Both the position numbers and the translations under genes were made by a program. The notes below the pieces were generated by a model. The model was not told where the DNA came from. It did no database searches and saw only the letters and a list, made by a program, of their open reading frames with translations. Of a stretch of 22,163 nt of DNA, positions 11,101 through 20,045 are shown one piece after another (the first letter of the stretch is position 1; each line of letters opens with the position of its first letter). The stretch spans positions 1 through 22,163 of the forward strand of contig JADRCO010001139.1 in assembly GCA_021464525.1 (NCBI GenBank), read 5' to 3'. The DNA comes from Rhizophagus sp. LPA8_4_AMF (Eukaryota; Glomeromycota; Glomeromycetes; Glomerales; Glomeraceae).

Positions 11101-13488
11101 CCAAAAGATAATCCTGGAATTTAATGACGTCAAAGATGTTAAGAAGATGCTTATGCTTCCTCACGAAGGTATTCATGATAAGTTAAATTATCTTATTGCT
11201 GGATTGGTAGAAAATGGTATAGTTTTTAGTCTGGCTGAATTAAGGTATCTAAATAGACATATTTAAATATTTTTTTTTTTCTTTTTTTTTGTTTATAATT
11301 CAATGTAAAGTTTTACTTACGGAAACATTATATGTCTTCTCAAAATAATTAAGTCGTATGACATCAAGCGGAAAGTTCCTTCTCAGCGATATCATTAAAG
11401 AACCTTCTCACAAAATCACTTCGGTTCGGACTATTCGTTTAGGGAATGCAGTATTTGATATTGAAAAATTAAGAGCGGGTAGTAATCTACCCCGACAATT
11501 TCTAAGTGATCCTATGAAGTATAGATATCTAAATGAATATAATCATCGTAAGCGGAATTTTGATAAGATGAATGAAGATGAAATAGGTTCAACATTATCG
11601 AGACCAGCTAAACGAACGCTTGACACTTCAGAAACAGATTTTAACTCGTACGTTTTATAAATAGGTTTTTTTTACATTTATATTTTTATTAATATAAGCA
11701 ATGAAACTAACTATCTAATAAAATTATTTAGGTTTATGATCGATGAGCTATTGCTTTCAAGAATTGTGTCAATAGCTCGGTATGTAACATATTTACTACT
11801 ATTGAGTACTTATAAAGCTTTAAACATTATATTTACAAAATATTCTTTCAATGTTTTAAGTTCTCGCATAGATTATGAGAAAATAGTGTCTTATTTTAGC
11901 GAAAAGGAAGTGAAGTTAGAGCCTATCAGACCCAGTGATATACTACGTCAAATAGAAACTGCTAAGTGTATGTCACCTGAAGCGGATTTTGATAAATCGC
12001 TCGACAAGTCATTAGATTTTCTTGATACAAATACTCCTTTATCGTTATCCACGATAATACCTACCTTCAAAATTAGCATGAAGTCGTTGCTGGCAAGATT
12101 TCCTAGAGCAAATGATTTGTGTTTGAACATATTTAGCGACGTTTTTGTACGTCTTGCTGGCACACGATTAACGAAAATGACGAATCCGGAAGTAAGTTTA
12201 CGGGTTTTTTACTATTTAACTTATTAAAAATTGATAATCTTTTTTCTTCCTCTAGGTAATCTTAACTACTTGCCTACAATCCAGATATATACCTAAGATG
12301 GTTGAAAACTTTTTACACAGTTAGTCTTTATTAATTTATTTTGTTATTAAAAAGCTTTTTATTTACCTTTGTTTTTATAACAAATACCGCATTTACTAAG
12401 AAATAATGTGAATTTATATTTTTCCTATTGCTTTTAGCCAATATTACATACGATCAATCATCAGGCATCTTAACTTTTAGATACAAATACAAAAGCGAAA
12501 AAAATTTCGTGACAACATTCCTTGAGGATTTTGAAGAGATCGTTATGATGACACAGGCAGCCTCCGAGTGTAAACATATATTGTGTGACAAGAAAAAAGA
12601 TGATATTAATATAATTAATTTTGATTTTGACACGCTTAAATTGCAGTATGACCCGGTAAATGATATATATATATATATTTTCGTTAATATTTCTTATGAA
12701 TTGTATATTTATGATTCTTCTTGATATTAATTTATAGTATGGCGTCGATATAAGCTGGCGTAATGACGAATACGCTCTGACTTTATATATGTATGGTCCT
12801 GGTACCGAACTTCATACGAAAGAAGACTTTTCTAACCCACACAAGGACAAGTTACATGCATTCTTAAAAGAAGAACTAAATTCTGCATATATATATAACT
12901 TCGATAGATTTATCGAAGTAAGTAAATTTATTGCAATTATTATCTAAACATAATATAACGTGCAATAATTAATTCCGATTTTTTTTAGAGTTTGAGAATT
13001 ATTCCTACTGTAATTCGTTTCCTCGTTAGTCTTTCAATGAAAGATGATCATACTTGTGAACTACAAGTAATTCCCAAAGGTGCGACTAAGTTTCACCTTA
13101 TCTGGAGCTACAGGTATTAGATCATTTTTTTTCTTTGGTCGGGTTCGTACAAAATTTATTACTAACTATGTATTTTATTTATCACAGCATCTCACCAGCC
13201 GGACAAAAAACTTGGTGCGGAACGGATATCAGTTTCGTAAAAACTGAAGGTGAGACCTATTTCTTCGCGTCTGATCTCGCGAACTTAGAATACCGAGACC
13301 TTAAACAACCCGAGAAAATGCCTATTTGGCAAGCATTTGAGCAAGAGCTCGTAAATAAGAAGGTAATAACGCTCAACAAGGTACAACTGTTTGCGTCAGG
13401 CTTTACAAGTCCCCGCGTCAACTTTGAAAAAATAATGGAATGGATTGACGAATATGTTCGGAAACGAGCGCTGGGAGGACGCTCCTAG
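8185..13488 (+). CDS. MED14: MED14 (Rgr1), Mediator backbone subunit, 1182 aa, 22 exons
   Basis: MED14 is the scaffold linking head, middle and tail of Mediator. Exons: 8185-8318, 8386-8521, 8654-8745, 8820-8898, 8990-9160, 9235-9331, 9423-9623, 9702-9745, 9816-9904, 10009-10031, 10119-10378, 10451-10601, 10662-10847, 10920-11244, 11354-11647, 11732-11779, 11861-12191, 12256-12319, 12438-12655, 12738-12917, 12989-13113, 13188-13488. All joins keep frame. Family signatures: the N-terminal block ending LKTLVSWSEKAGLV, TYKRFPSIIKECFAPD, SRWWIIELKFLIQSA, NLYEYLHNYCLELQLNVLAQ, and a C-terminal IEWI-like end. Exon 10 is 23 bases. Intron 7 looks U12-type. The join between exons 2 and 3 may miss a micro-exon: about 12 residues seem short against human MED14. 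The donor GTTCAT of exon 10 is weak. Family identity is firm; a few junctions are tentative. Confidence 0.92.
9624..9701 (+). other. Probable U12-type (minor spliceosome) intron in MED14
   Basis: The donor reads GTATCCTTT, the exact U12-type 5' splice-site consensus. TACCTTAAC at 9679-9687 matches the U12 branch consensus TTCCTTAAC at 8 of 9 positions, with the likely branch A 15 bases before the AG, the usual short distance. The intron is 78 bases, phase 1, and its removal joins NLYEYL to HNYCLELQL, which fits MED14. All other introns here have ordinary donors. Confidence 0.8.
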
Positions 13489-13589
13489 AGACTTAACTAA
13501 TAATATATCTAGACTAATCGGAATTTCTGACGTTTCTGAAAAAGAAACAGGAAATTTTCAATATTCTTAAACAGTCGTTTAATTATTTG

Positions 13590-13667
13590 ATGTACATGGA
13601 TTCTCGTACTTCGAGAATGAATCCGTATCAGGCATGGCATACTGATTATGTTAGAGGAAAGGAATAA
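13590..13667 (+). other. Short open frame of 25 codons downstream of MED14
   Basis: ATG at 13590 runs to TAA at 13665-13667, and the frame stays open upstream to about 13520 without an ATG. The peptide (MYMDSRTSRMNPYQAWHTDY...) looks protein-like but I recognise nothing. I could not splice it onto MED14: the upstream AGs either hit a stop or are out of frame. It may be a relic exon or chance. Confidence 0.2.
13600..13618. repeat. Perfect 7-base inverted repeat in MED14 3' region
   Basis: ATTCTCG-TACTT-CGAGAAT can fold into a hairpin with a 5-base loop, about 110 bases past the MED14 stop. It could act in mRNA 3' end formation or be chance. Confidence 0.5.
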
Positions 13668-13885
13668 ATATTAATTACATTAAATTTTTGTATATATTTG
13701 TGCTAGACTTCCCTACATGTAAATATTAATAATAATTTATATTATAATAGTGATAATAATAATAATTATTAATTAAAATAATAAATGAAAAAAAATGCTA
13801 GATTAATAATTTGCAGCTATTTCTGATCAATTCCTTATTATTTGCTATTATAAAATTATTTGATTGTAAAATAAAAAATGTTGAT

Positions 13886-14673
13886 TTATTTAAATGGAAT
13901 TGGACCTTTTCCTTCTTGAATTCCACTTGACATGAAAGCTAAAACTTTTTCTATAGTTAAATCCTCAATATTTTCCACATCATCACGTGACTCTTTATCT
14001 AGATCAATACTATCGTCTATTCTTCTTTTAAGATTATTATTATCACCCAACATATTTTCACAAATTGTAGAAGATTGAGAAGCAATATAATCATGTTCTT
14101 TATATCTTTTATCCCACTCATCGAATAATTTATCCCATTTATTATCATCATCAATATCATTTAAATTTTTTTTAAGTTCCAATTCCAAATTTAATAAATT
14201 TTCTTGTATAGAAATTTCCTGTTTAATTTCTTGTTCTAAATTTTCAATTTCGGGAATTTGTTTTGTACGCAATAAAGTATTAAATATTTGTTCCAATTCA
14301 ACAGGAGGGGCTTCCTTTGGATATAACATTATTTTACGTAATGTTGATTCAATAAAAGTATTCGATAAACCGGTGTGTTTTGATAAAAACGTATTAATTT
14401 TATTCAAAAAGGTTATCCTTAAGAAAAAAAATGATAAGTAAAATTTGAAGAAAAAAAATATTTCCATAAGATTTGAAGCTTCAAATTTCATAGCCAATAT
14501 TTTACTTACCAATTAAGTGAAGCAGGATCATCCGAAGCAGATAAATTCGCTAAAAATTCTGATTGAGCATCATTAACTTGTATCATTCTTGATCTAACAA
14601 CTTCAATATTATCAATGTTTATCACATTTTGGGAGGTCCCACCACTAGGATAATTCATTCTTTGTTGAGACAT
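13886..14673 (-). CDS. MED8: MED8, Mediator head subunit, 231 aa, 2 exons
   Basis: MED8 belongs to the Mediator head and contacts MED18/MED20 and TBP. Exons in coding order: 14510-14673 and 13886-14417. Fit to yeast Med8: an N-terminal helix with EVVRSRMIQVNDAQSEFLAN, a W55-containing segment (LNWITFLNKINTFLSKH), RKIMLYPKEAPP in place of STVVYPLPKFP, then IFNTLLRTKQIPEIENL matching the Med8 LLRxKxxPEV box. The C-terminal block TIEKVLAFMSSG (209-220) matches VDDVLKFTFTG of yeast Med8, the part that binds the Med18/Med20 submodule. Length is close to yeast (223). The middle (about 125-205) is acidic and probably disordered. The gene lies tail-to-tail with MED14 and head-to-head with LTO1. Confidence 0.88.
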
Positions 14674-14850
14674 TTTTTTGTCATAAAGGTGTTGTAAAAA
14701 AAAGGTTCCATATATACTTTATACACGTTCCCATATATAAACATGTTCGAGTCATGTGATCTTGTGCGCTTATTAATGATCGTCATGTTTCACAAGGTTT
14801 ACTTGATAAATGGCCCATTTTATAGATGTTACTCGCTTTTTTTTAAAACC
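14674..14850. promoter_or_regulatory. Bidirectional promoter MED8/LTO1
   Basis: The divergent starts are 177 bases apart. A TATATAAA element lies at 14734-14741, about 110 bases before the LTO1 ATG. A TCATGTGAT element (a one-base variant of the CACGTG-type E-box) lies near 14754. Long T and A runs flank both starts. Confidence 0.5.
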
Positions 14851-15446
14851 ATGGAGCAACAACTTAAAACAGAATTAGATCTTGATGATTTAGTAAATCT
14901 TGAATCAATGTTAGTTTATATTTTGCTGATATTTATAATTTTCAGTTCTTTTAATATCCTTAATATTGTTTACAGGTTTATAGAGATTGGTAAAGAAGAT
15001 GGAGTAAATGATGGGGTAAAGTCAGGAAAATTAGAAGGGTTCATATTAGGATGTGAAAAAGGTTATGAAATATCACAAGAAATTGGATTTTATAATGGTG
15101 TGGCAGAGATGTGGTTAAAAATTATTGTTGACAAAGGATGGAATACACCTAAAAAATCAATAAATGAAAGGTAATCAGGTAATTCTATCTTCATACTTTA
15201 AAAAAAATTCTTTTTCGATTCATTTCTCTTTGTAATTAATTTGTATGCAGGATAGTAAAACAATTCATATCATTAAGAGAAATGATTTCATTATTTCCAA
15301 AGGAAAATCAACAAAACATTGAATTTGTAGAATTATTAGATAAGATTAGATCAAAATATAAGGTTTGCACTTCTTTATTAGGTGTTGTTAATTCCCAGAA
15401 ATTTAAAAAAGCTACTGCCAGCACCGAAGAAAATGATACATATTAA
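14851..15446 (+). CDS. LTO1: LTO1 (ORAOV1), deca-GX3 adaptor for Rli1/ABCE1 Fe-S loading, 149 aa, 3 exons
   Basis: Lto1 forms a complex with Yae1 that bridges the cytosolic Fe-S targeting complex to Rli1/ABCE1, the ribosome recycling ATPase. Exons: 14851-14909, 14976-15170, 15251-15446. The deca-GX3 motif is clear: Gly at 25, 29, 33, 37, 41, 45, 49, 57 and 61, with Ser at the eighth position (53). It is followed by NGVAEMW, as in ORAOV1 (QGFAFAW). A helical C-terminal half (VKQFISLREMISLFPKENQQ) resembles the FPYDDP/LDKIRGKFKQFCSLL part of ORAOV1. Length fits (human 137, yeast 161). The C terminus is ...NDTY, whereas family members usually end in Trp or Phe needed for targeting. An in-frame upstream ATG at 14743 was not chosen, because it adds a hydrophobic leader not seen in the family and lies inside the promoter. 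Confidence 0.9.
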
Positions 15447-15792
15447 TTATATCATAGTATAATCTTTGAAGTTTCAAAAATTTTTCAATCCTTTATTTTA
15501 AAAATACTTAAAGTTTTGATAATACTACACTAACTCCAATGTATGTATGGAATGAACAAATACAAAAAAAAACTATAAATGTGTGTAATATAGTCTATAA
15601 ATCACATACTCAAATATTATTTTGAATATTATGCATAATGATCAATAATAAAGTTTATAAAAAAATTCAATTTCAATAACTGTGAACATAATTATAAAAA
15701 ATAATTATAATAAACAATTGAAAGCAAAGAAATATCATTGCAAAAATAATGAATCAATCTCTGTTTTTTTACTTTGATTCCAGCACTTTTTC
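15447..15792. other. Intergenic between convergent LTO1 and ASF1
   Basis: 346 bases, strongly AT-rich, with AATAATAAAG near 15644 as a likely poly(A) signal for LTO1. No gene or structured RNA seen. Confidence 0.7.
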
Positions 15793-16929
15793 TTAAGAAG
15801 ACATTGATTCAATTTTAACAGAAGACATTGGATCATAATTTGCTGATGATGGTTGTCCAGAATTTTGAAGGGGTGGCATGAATCCAATTTGCTCAATCTG
15901 CCCCTGACTATCACCGGGCTGTGACCGATTTGAAAAATGTTGCTCTTGTGTCCCTCCCATTACATCATCCGATTCTTGATTAAGTTTAACAGTTTCATCC
16001 TCCGAATCCCTTTAAATAGAGCAAAAAGGTTCATGTATAATCTTTAACAACCTTAAAAATACTTAATTAACATACCATTTAATGGGCATTCTAGTCACTC
16101 TAGGCTTATCCGCTAAAATGTTTCGATATAGTTTATCAAATATAACTTTATCTGGTGGATTCTCTCTCAGCTCTTCTTCAATGTACTCATTATTAACATA
16201 ATATCCTACACGAACAAATTCCTGATCTCTGTAAGAGCATGTAATAATGATCACAGTAACATCCAGAAGGTCACTGGGAGGTATGCGATCAGGGTTAGGT
16301 GCTGGTGCCTTAAAAAAGTTCATTGTTAAGTTTCTTGACAATTCTTTTGATTGAGAAAAAAAATCTATGTGAATGGTACCTGAAATATAAATTGATTCAC
16401 ACCAGGAGGTACAGGTCCAACCATAATGCTATCGAGAACCTGATCATATTCTTTACTTTCTGAAGATCCCACGTAAATTATTTTCCATTCTAAATCTAAA
16501 ATTAGAAAGAATGAAGTATAACCTCATTATATTACTGCACGTTGGTAAAAATCGCACTCTTTTCTCACACAAAATAAGAGTCCATTTATCTTGTAGTTTT
16601 CTATTTATAATTAATTGAATTCTTCAATGAATAAATCCTTGGAAACCTCTAATTTAATAAAAATATACAATTTTTCTTACGCGTAGAATTTAAGATCACT
16701 ATGTGAACATAAGCTAAGCATGTTCTCAATCCGAAAATGTATGTTATATATGACTTGAAATAACTAACTACTCAAAATTTTACATTACGTTACTTTATGA
16801 AAATCGAAAACCTGACATACCGTCATTAAGCTCAGAAATACATTCAAAAGTAATTTCAAACTGGTAGTCCGCTGTGAATAAAGTAGGGTTATTGAGAACT
16901 TTAATATTTGTAATGTTAACAACACTCAT
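15793..16929 (-). CDS. ASF1: ASF1, histone H3-H4 chaperone, 224 aa, 4 exons
   Basis: Asf1 binds an H3-H4 dimer and hands it to CAF-1 or HIRA for nucleosome assembly in replication, repair and transcription. Exons in coding order: 16821-16929, 16380-16495, 16076-16308, 15793-16009. The immunoglobulin-like core (1 to about 155) is very well kept: [40 protein letters not shown], then [13 protein letters not shown] and [10 protein letters not shown], ending [12 protein letters not shown]94, the H3-contact residue, and D37, part of the HIRA/CAF-1 B-domain site, fall at the canonical numbers. The tail (154-224) is disordered and rich in Gln, Ser and acidic residues but less acidic than in budding yeast; it has Ser-rich ends that might be kinase targets. 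The gene is divergent from DHODH. Confidence 0.96.
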
Positions 16930-17401
16930 TTTATTATAATAATTATTTGATGTGAATCTTTCTGGGCGTTAAGGATAAAAGAAACGCGAACGGAATATAA
17001 GGTATAAGACTATATTTTTCTTCAACTGAAAATCTCACGTGCAAATTATTTGGAACTCCTCCAATAATATCTATCGTTGAACCAAGATCGCTTGTGTCAC
17101 GTATTAAACACATAATTACATGTATTTCTCAAAAGGTTAGTTGAATAGCTAAATAGCTTGACACTAGCTTGACAGTTAAATAAGTTTGCGGATCTTATTT
17201 TAATGTCGATATACCAGACTAAACAATAAAAACAAATCAAATTTTCTACTCTCACGTTGTCACACTTATTTATTACTGCCAAAACGCCTATAATGCTGGT
17301 CAAAGGTTGATTCATGAGATGATCATTATTGAAGTCACGTGGAAGAAAAAAAAAATATTAGAGGTTGGTGTTTTAAACAAATTTTTTGTCAATGCATTGT
17401 A
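16930..17401. promoter_or_regulatory. Shared upstream region of ASF1 and DHODH, with E-boxes and a tandem repeat
   Basis: 472 bases between divergent starts. Palindromic CACGTG E-boxes lie at 17036-17041 and 17336-17341, with single CACGT cores near 17098 and 17252. An AACGCGAAC element at 16983-16991, about 55 bases before the ASF1 ATG, differs by one base from MCB (ACGCGT) and SCB (CRCGAAA) sites, typical of G1/S genes. An 11-base tandem duplication lies at 17154-17175. A 72-codon minus-strand open stretch here (17097-17315) shows no protein-like features and is taken as chance. Confidence 0.5.
17154..17175. repeat. Tandem 11-base duplication in ASF1/DHODH promoter
   Basis: TAGCTTGACAC is followed directly by TAGCTTGACAG, 10 of 11 bases identical, and preceded by a partial TAGCTAAA. 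It could double a factor site or be slippage. Confidence 0.75.
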
Positions 17402-17436
17402 ATGAGTTTCTCTTTGATACCGCCCCATATATTTAG
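17392..17436 (+). promoter_or_regulatory. Upstream ORF overlapping the DHODH start codon
   Basis: An ATG at 17392, ten bases before the DHODH ATG and in another frame, opens a 14-codon ORF that ends in TAG at 17434-17436, inside the DHODH coding region. If the transcript starts upstream of 17392, this would lower DHODH translation. The transcription start is not known. Confidence 0.4.
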
Positions 17437-19137
17437 AAAATTATCATTACCACAAATATCTCACTCAATCGCATATTCTTCACATAATGTCCGTAAAATA
17501 CCTTTCATTTTTCAGCGACATGCAACAAACTCAACGTCAACAACAACGACAAATAAAGCTCCTATTTATAAATTCAGAAATTTCATTGTTGGGACAGCTA
17601 GTGTAATTAGTGCAATTTTCTTTATAGAATATTATTTTGATTCTAGGGCAGCAATTCATAAATATCTTTTTATGCCGTTGTTGAGAAATATAACCACTCC
17701 TGAGTCAAGTCATAAATTTGCTATATGGGTTTTTAAATGGGGATTAAATGCTAAAGATAGATTGCCTGATGATGAACGACTTTCTGTTGAGGTAAGCGGA
17801 ATTCACACTTTACTTAATATTTTGGTTAGTATTTAAAATCTTTCTAATTTGATGAAATTAAATTTGTTGAATAGGTATGGGGTAAAAAAGTATCTAATCC
17901 GATATGTCTAGCAGCAGGATTTGATAAACATGGGGAAGCCATTGATGGCTTATTTGATGTTGGGTTTGGATATGTTGAAGTAGGAAGTGTAACTCCTGAA
18001 CCCCAGGTAATTTTAATTTTAATAAATATTTCCTTACTCTTATATATATGAAAGAATATTTGTAATTTTTGTAATGTAAAAAAAAGCCTGGAAATTCACA
18101 ACCACGAATGTTCCGTCTCCCTGAAGATAAGGCTGTAATAAATCGTTACGGTTTCAATTCTGATGGTCACAAGCAAGTAGAATTACGATTACGTGATCGT
18201 GTAAGAAGATATCTTTTTCATTCAGCAAAACTCCATCCTAATGTAACATCAGCATTACTTGCCTCATCACCAGATGAGGTGTCATTGTCTGATGCTTTAG
18301 GAAAAAATAGAAGTTTAAGAGAAGATAAATTATTGGGAATTAATTTAGGAAAAAATAAATGGAGTAGCGCTGAAGACGTTCAAGATTTTGTTAAAGGAAT
18401 AAAAACTTTTGGAGGTTATGCTGATGTGTTAGTGGTGAACATCAGTAGCCCTAATACTCCTGGATTAAGAGGATTACAAAGAAAAGAAATTTTTGAGAAA
18501 TTGTTAAAAGAGGCATGTATAAAATATAATAAATTGTTATTTTGATTTTTTTGCTAAATTTCCTTTAATGACATTTTAGGTTACAGTGGCACGTAATTCA
18601 TTACATGAACCACGTCCAGCTTTGTTGGTTAAAATTGCACCTGATCTTTCCGATAATGAATTGGAAGATATCGCAGATACAGCTTTGAACAGTGGCGTGG
18701 ATGGAATTATTATATCTAATACTACTATATCAAGACCAAATACATTACAAAGCGGTTTGTTGAAGGATACAATATTTCCTTTTTGTAAAGCATCTAATCT
18801 AAGTTATTTCAATTAACTTTACTCCCCCTTTATTTTAGGTGCCTCTTTAATATCTGAAACAGGAGGCTTATCAGGGCCACCGGTTAAACCGTTAGCATTA
18901 AAAGCATTACGTAAAATATATCAACATACAAATGGAAAACTCTTATTGGTTGGATGTGGAGGAATTTCAAACGCTAAAGATGCAATTGAATATGCAAAAG
19001 CTGGTGCTACTTTAGTGCAATTATATACTAGTTTTGGATACGATGGTGTTGGCAAGCCAAGAGAACTTAAGGATGACATTCTTAGGGAACTAAAAGACAA
19101 GAAATGGTCTGATATTATCGGTGAACAATGGAGATGA
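17402..19137 (+). CDS. Dihydroorotate dehydrogenase, class 2, mitochondrial, 473 aa, 5 exons
   Basis: It catalyses dihydroorotate to orotate, the fourth step of UMP synthesis, passing electrons from FMN to ubiquinone at the inner mitochondrial membrane. Exons: 17402-17791, 17875-18006, 18087-18512, 18580-18754, 18839-19137. A Ser/Arg-rich N terminus (about 1-50) is a likely mitochondrial presequence. A membrane span (about 58-78, [19 protein letters not shown]) and helices of the quinone tunnel follow, so this is class 2, not the soluble class 1A enzyme of budding yeast. FMN and active-site blocks: [47 protein letters not shown] (catalytic base S295, N292, N297), [38 protein letters not shown]. 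About 30 extra residues sit before GINLGKNK compared with human, as in some other fungi. Intron 3 is GC-AG. Confidence 0.95.
18513..18579 (+). other. GC-AG intron in DHODH
   Basis: The donor is GAG/GCATGT and the acceptor CATTTTAG. Splicing here joins IFEKLLKE to VTVARNSL in frame, as the family requires. The nearest GT, four bases on, gives a stop within a few codons. GC-AG introns are a known minor class of U2 introns. Confidence 0.85.
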
Positions 19138-20045
19138 GAAATGAACAAGTTATGATAAGCTAAATAACATAATGTTTACTGATAATTCATGTGAAAAACT
19201 ACTTAAGTTTAAAATTTCATTATTATGAAGTTTGATAGATTTAACGAATTAATTTTTTTAAAAAACTTTCATATGATTTATTTTACTTTAGAATTTTGAC
19301 TTTAGCTATTTTATAGTTCAAAACAATTTTAATGCAGGGTCTTTATTCGATCTTGCGAGAATAAACGCCGAATTATGCGATAAAAAAATAATTAGGAAAT
19401 CGATAACACCTTTCTTATCTAGTATTACTATCGGGAGTTGCCGAAAATGCATTCTGTGAAACAAAAAAATTTTTTTTTATAATTAAATACGACCGTTCAT
19501 TGTATTCATTGTTATTCAGAATTTTGTACGACATATTCAAGACAATGGTACGACATTAGGTTGTATAAGTTGTCATTCAGAAAACAATGCCACAATGATG
19601 GGAGGTACGGTCTTTGCGCGTTTTTCCAAGACAAATGATGAAAAAAAAAAAAAATAACAATTATGATAGTAATATTAATTCATTAATTAACAAAACATGA
19701 ATTTTTTTTTTCTTGTTATATTAATTAGTATAAACATTCTTTAGTCATTCTTCACTCTTTAGGCAAAATTTACGACAATTAATGCTTCTTTTAGAAGCAC
19801 CTATAGTGGTTTCACACGAGTTAGAACCATCCCCGCACGCCCCATTGACGCGGATAGACTAAAATTATCCAATGCATATTATTTAAATAATATATTATTG
19901 GTTGATAATCGCATAACGAACTTTTTTAGGGTTCTTTCATTCAAATTTCAGTGACGTCTCATTAATATCCTATTGCACTGCATATCATTAGATTAAATAG
20001 TTTTTTTTATTCGGACAACCTTCAGAAACGGAACACTCTAAAAAG
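19138..20045. other. Intergenic between DHODH and E2F, with unexplained open stretches
   Basis: 908 bases. On the plus strand, long open frames without a start codon lie at about 19289-19455, 19487-19657 and 19763-19954. They include GSCRKC and GCISCH. On the minus strand an ATG at 19452 opens 44 codons to 19318, preceded by a good CACAG acceptor. I cannot build a complete gene on either strand. The part at 19784-19860 is unusually G+C-rich for spacer. TTTGCGCG at 19613-19620 and GACGCGG near 19848 resemble E2F/MCB sites. TACGACAT is repeated at 19527 and 19549. Confidence 0.45.
19784..19798. repeat. Short perfect hairpin upstream of E2F
   Basis: GCTTCT-TTT-AGAAGC, a 6-base stem with a 3-base loop, about 250 bases before the E2F ATG. 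Function unknown; chance is possible. Confidence 0.4.

Larger units (their letters stand above)
13489..13885. other. Intergenic between convergent MED14 and MED8
   Basis: Shared 3' region. Its first 180 bases are less AT-rich than typical spacer and hold a hairpin (13600-13618) and a small open frame (13590-13667). The rest is AT-rich with GGAATAAAT near 13661, a likely poly(A) signal for MED14. No further gene seen. Confidence 0.65.

Noticed and set aside
14743-14850. In-frame N-terminal extension of LTO1 from an upstream ATG
   Set aside because: It adds 36 mostly hydrophobic residues absent from the family, overlaps the TATA-like promoter, and would start only 69 bases from the MED8 start codon.
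14940-14975. U12-like branch site (ATCCTTAAT) in LTO1 intron 1
   Set aside because: The donor is GTTAGT, not the TATCC type, so this is better read as an ordinary intron with a chance match.
17339-17401. Longer DHODH reading frame starting at a GTG
   Set aside because: Nuclear genes rarely start at GTG; the ATG at 17402 gives a plausible mitochondrial presequence.
18560-18579. TTCCTTTAAT near the acceptor of the DHODH GC-AG intron, resembling a U12 branch site
   Set aside because: It has an extra T against the consensus and the donor GCATGT is not U12-like.
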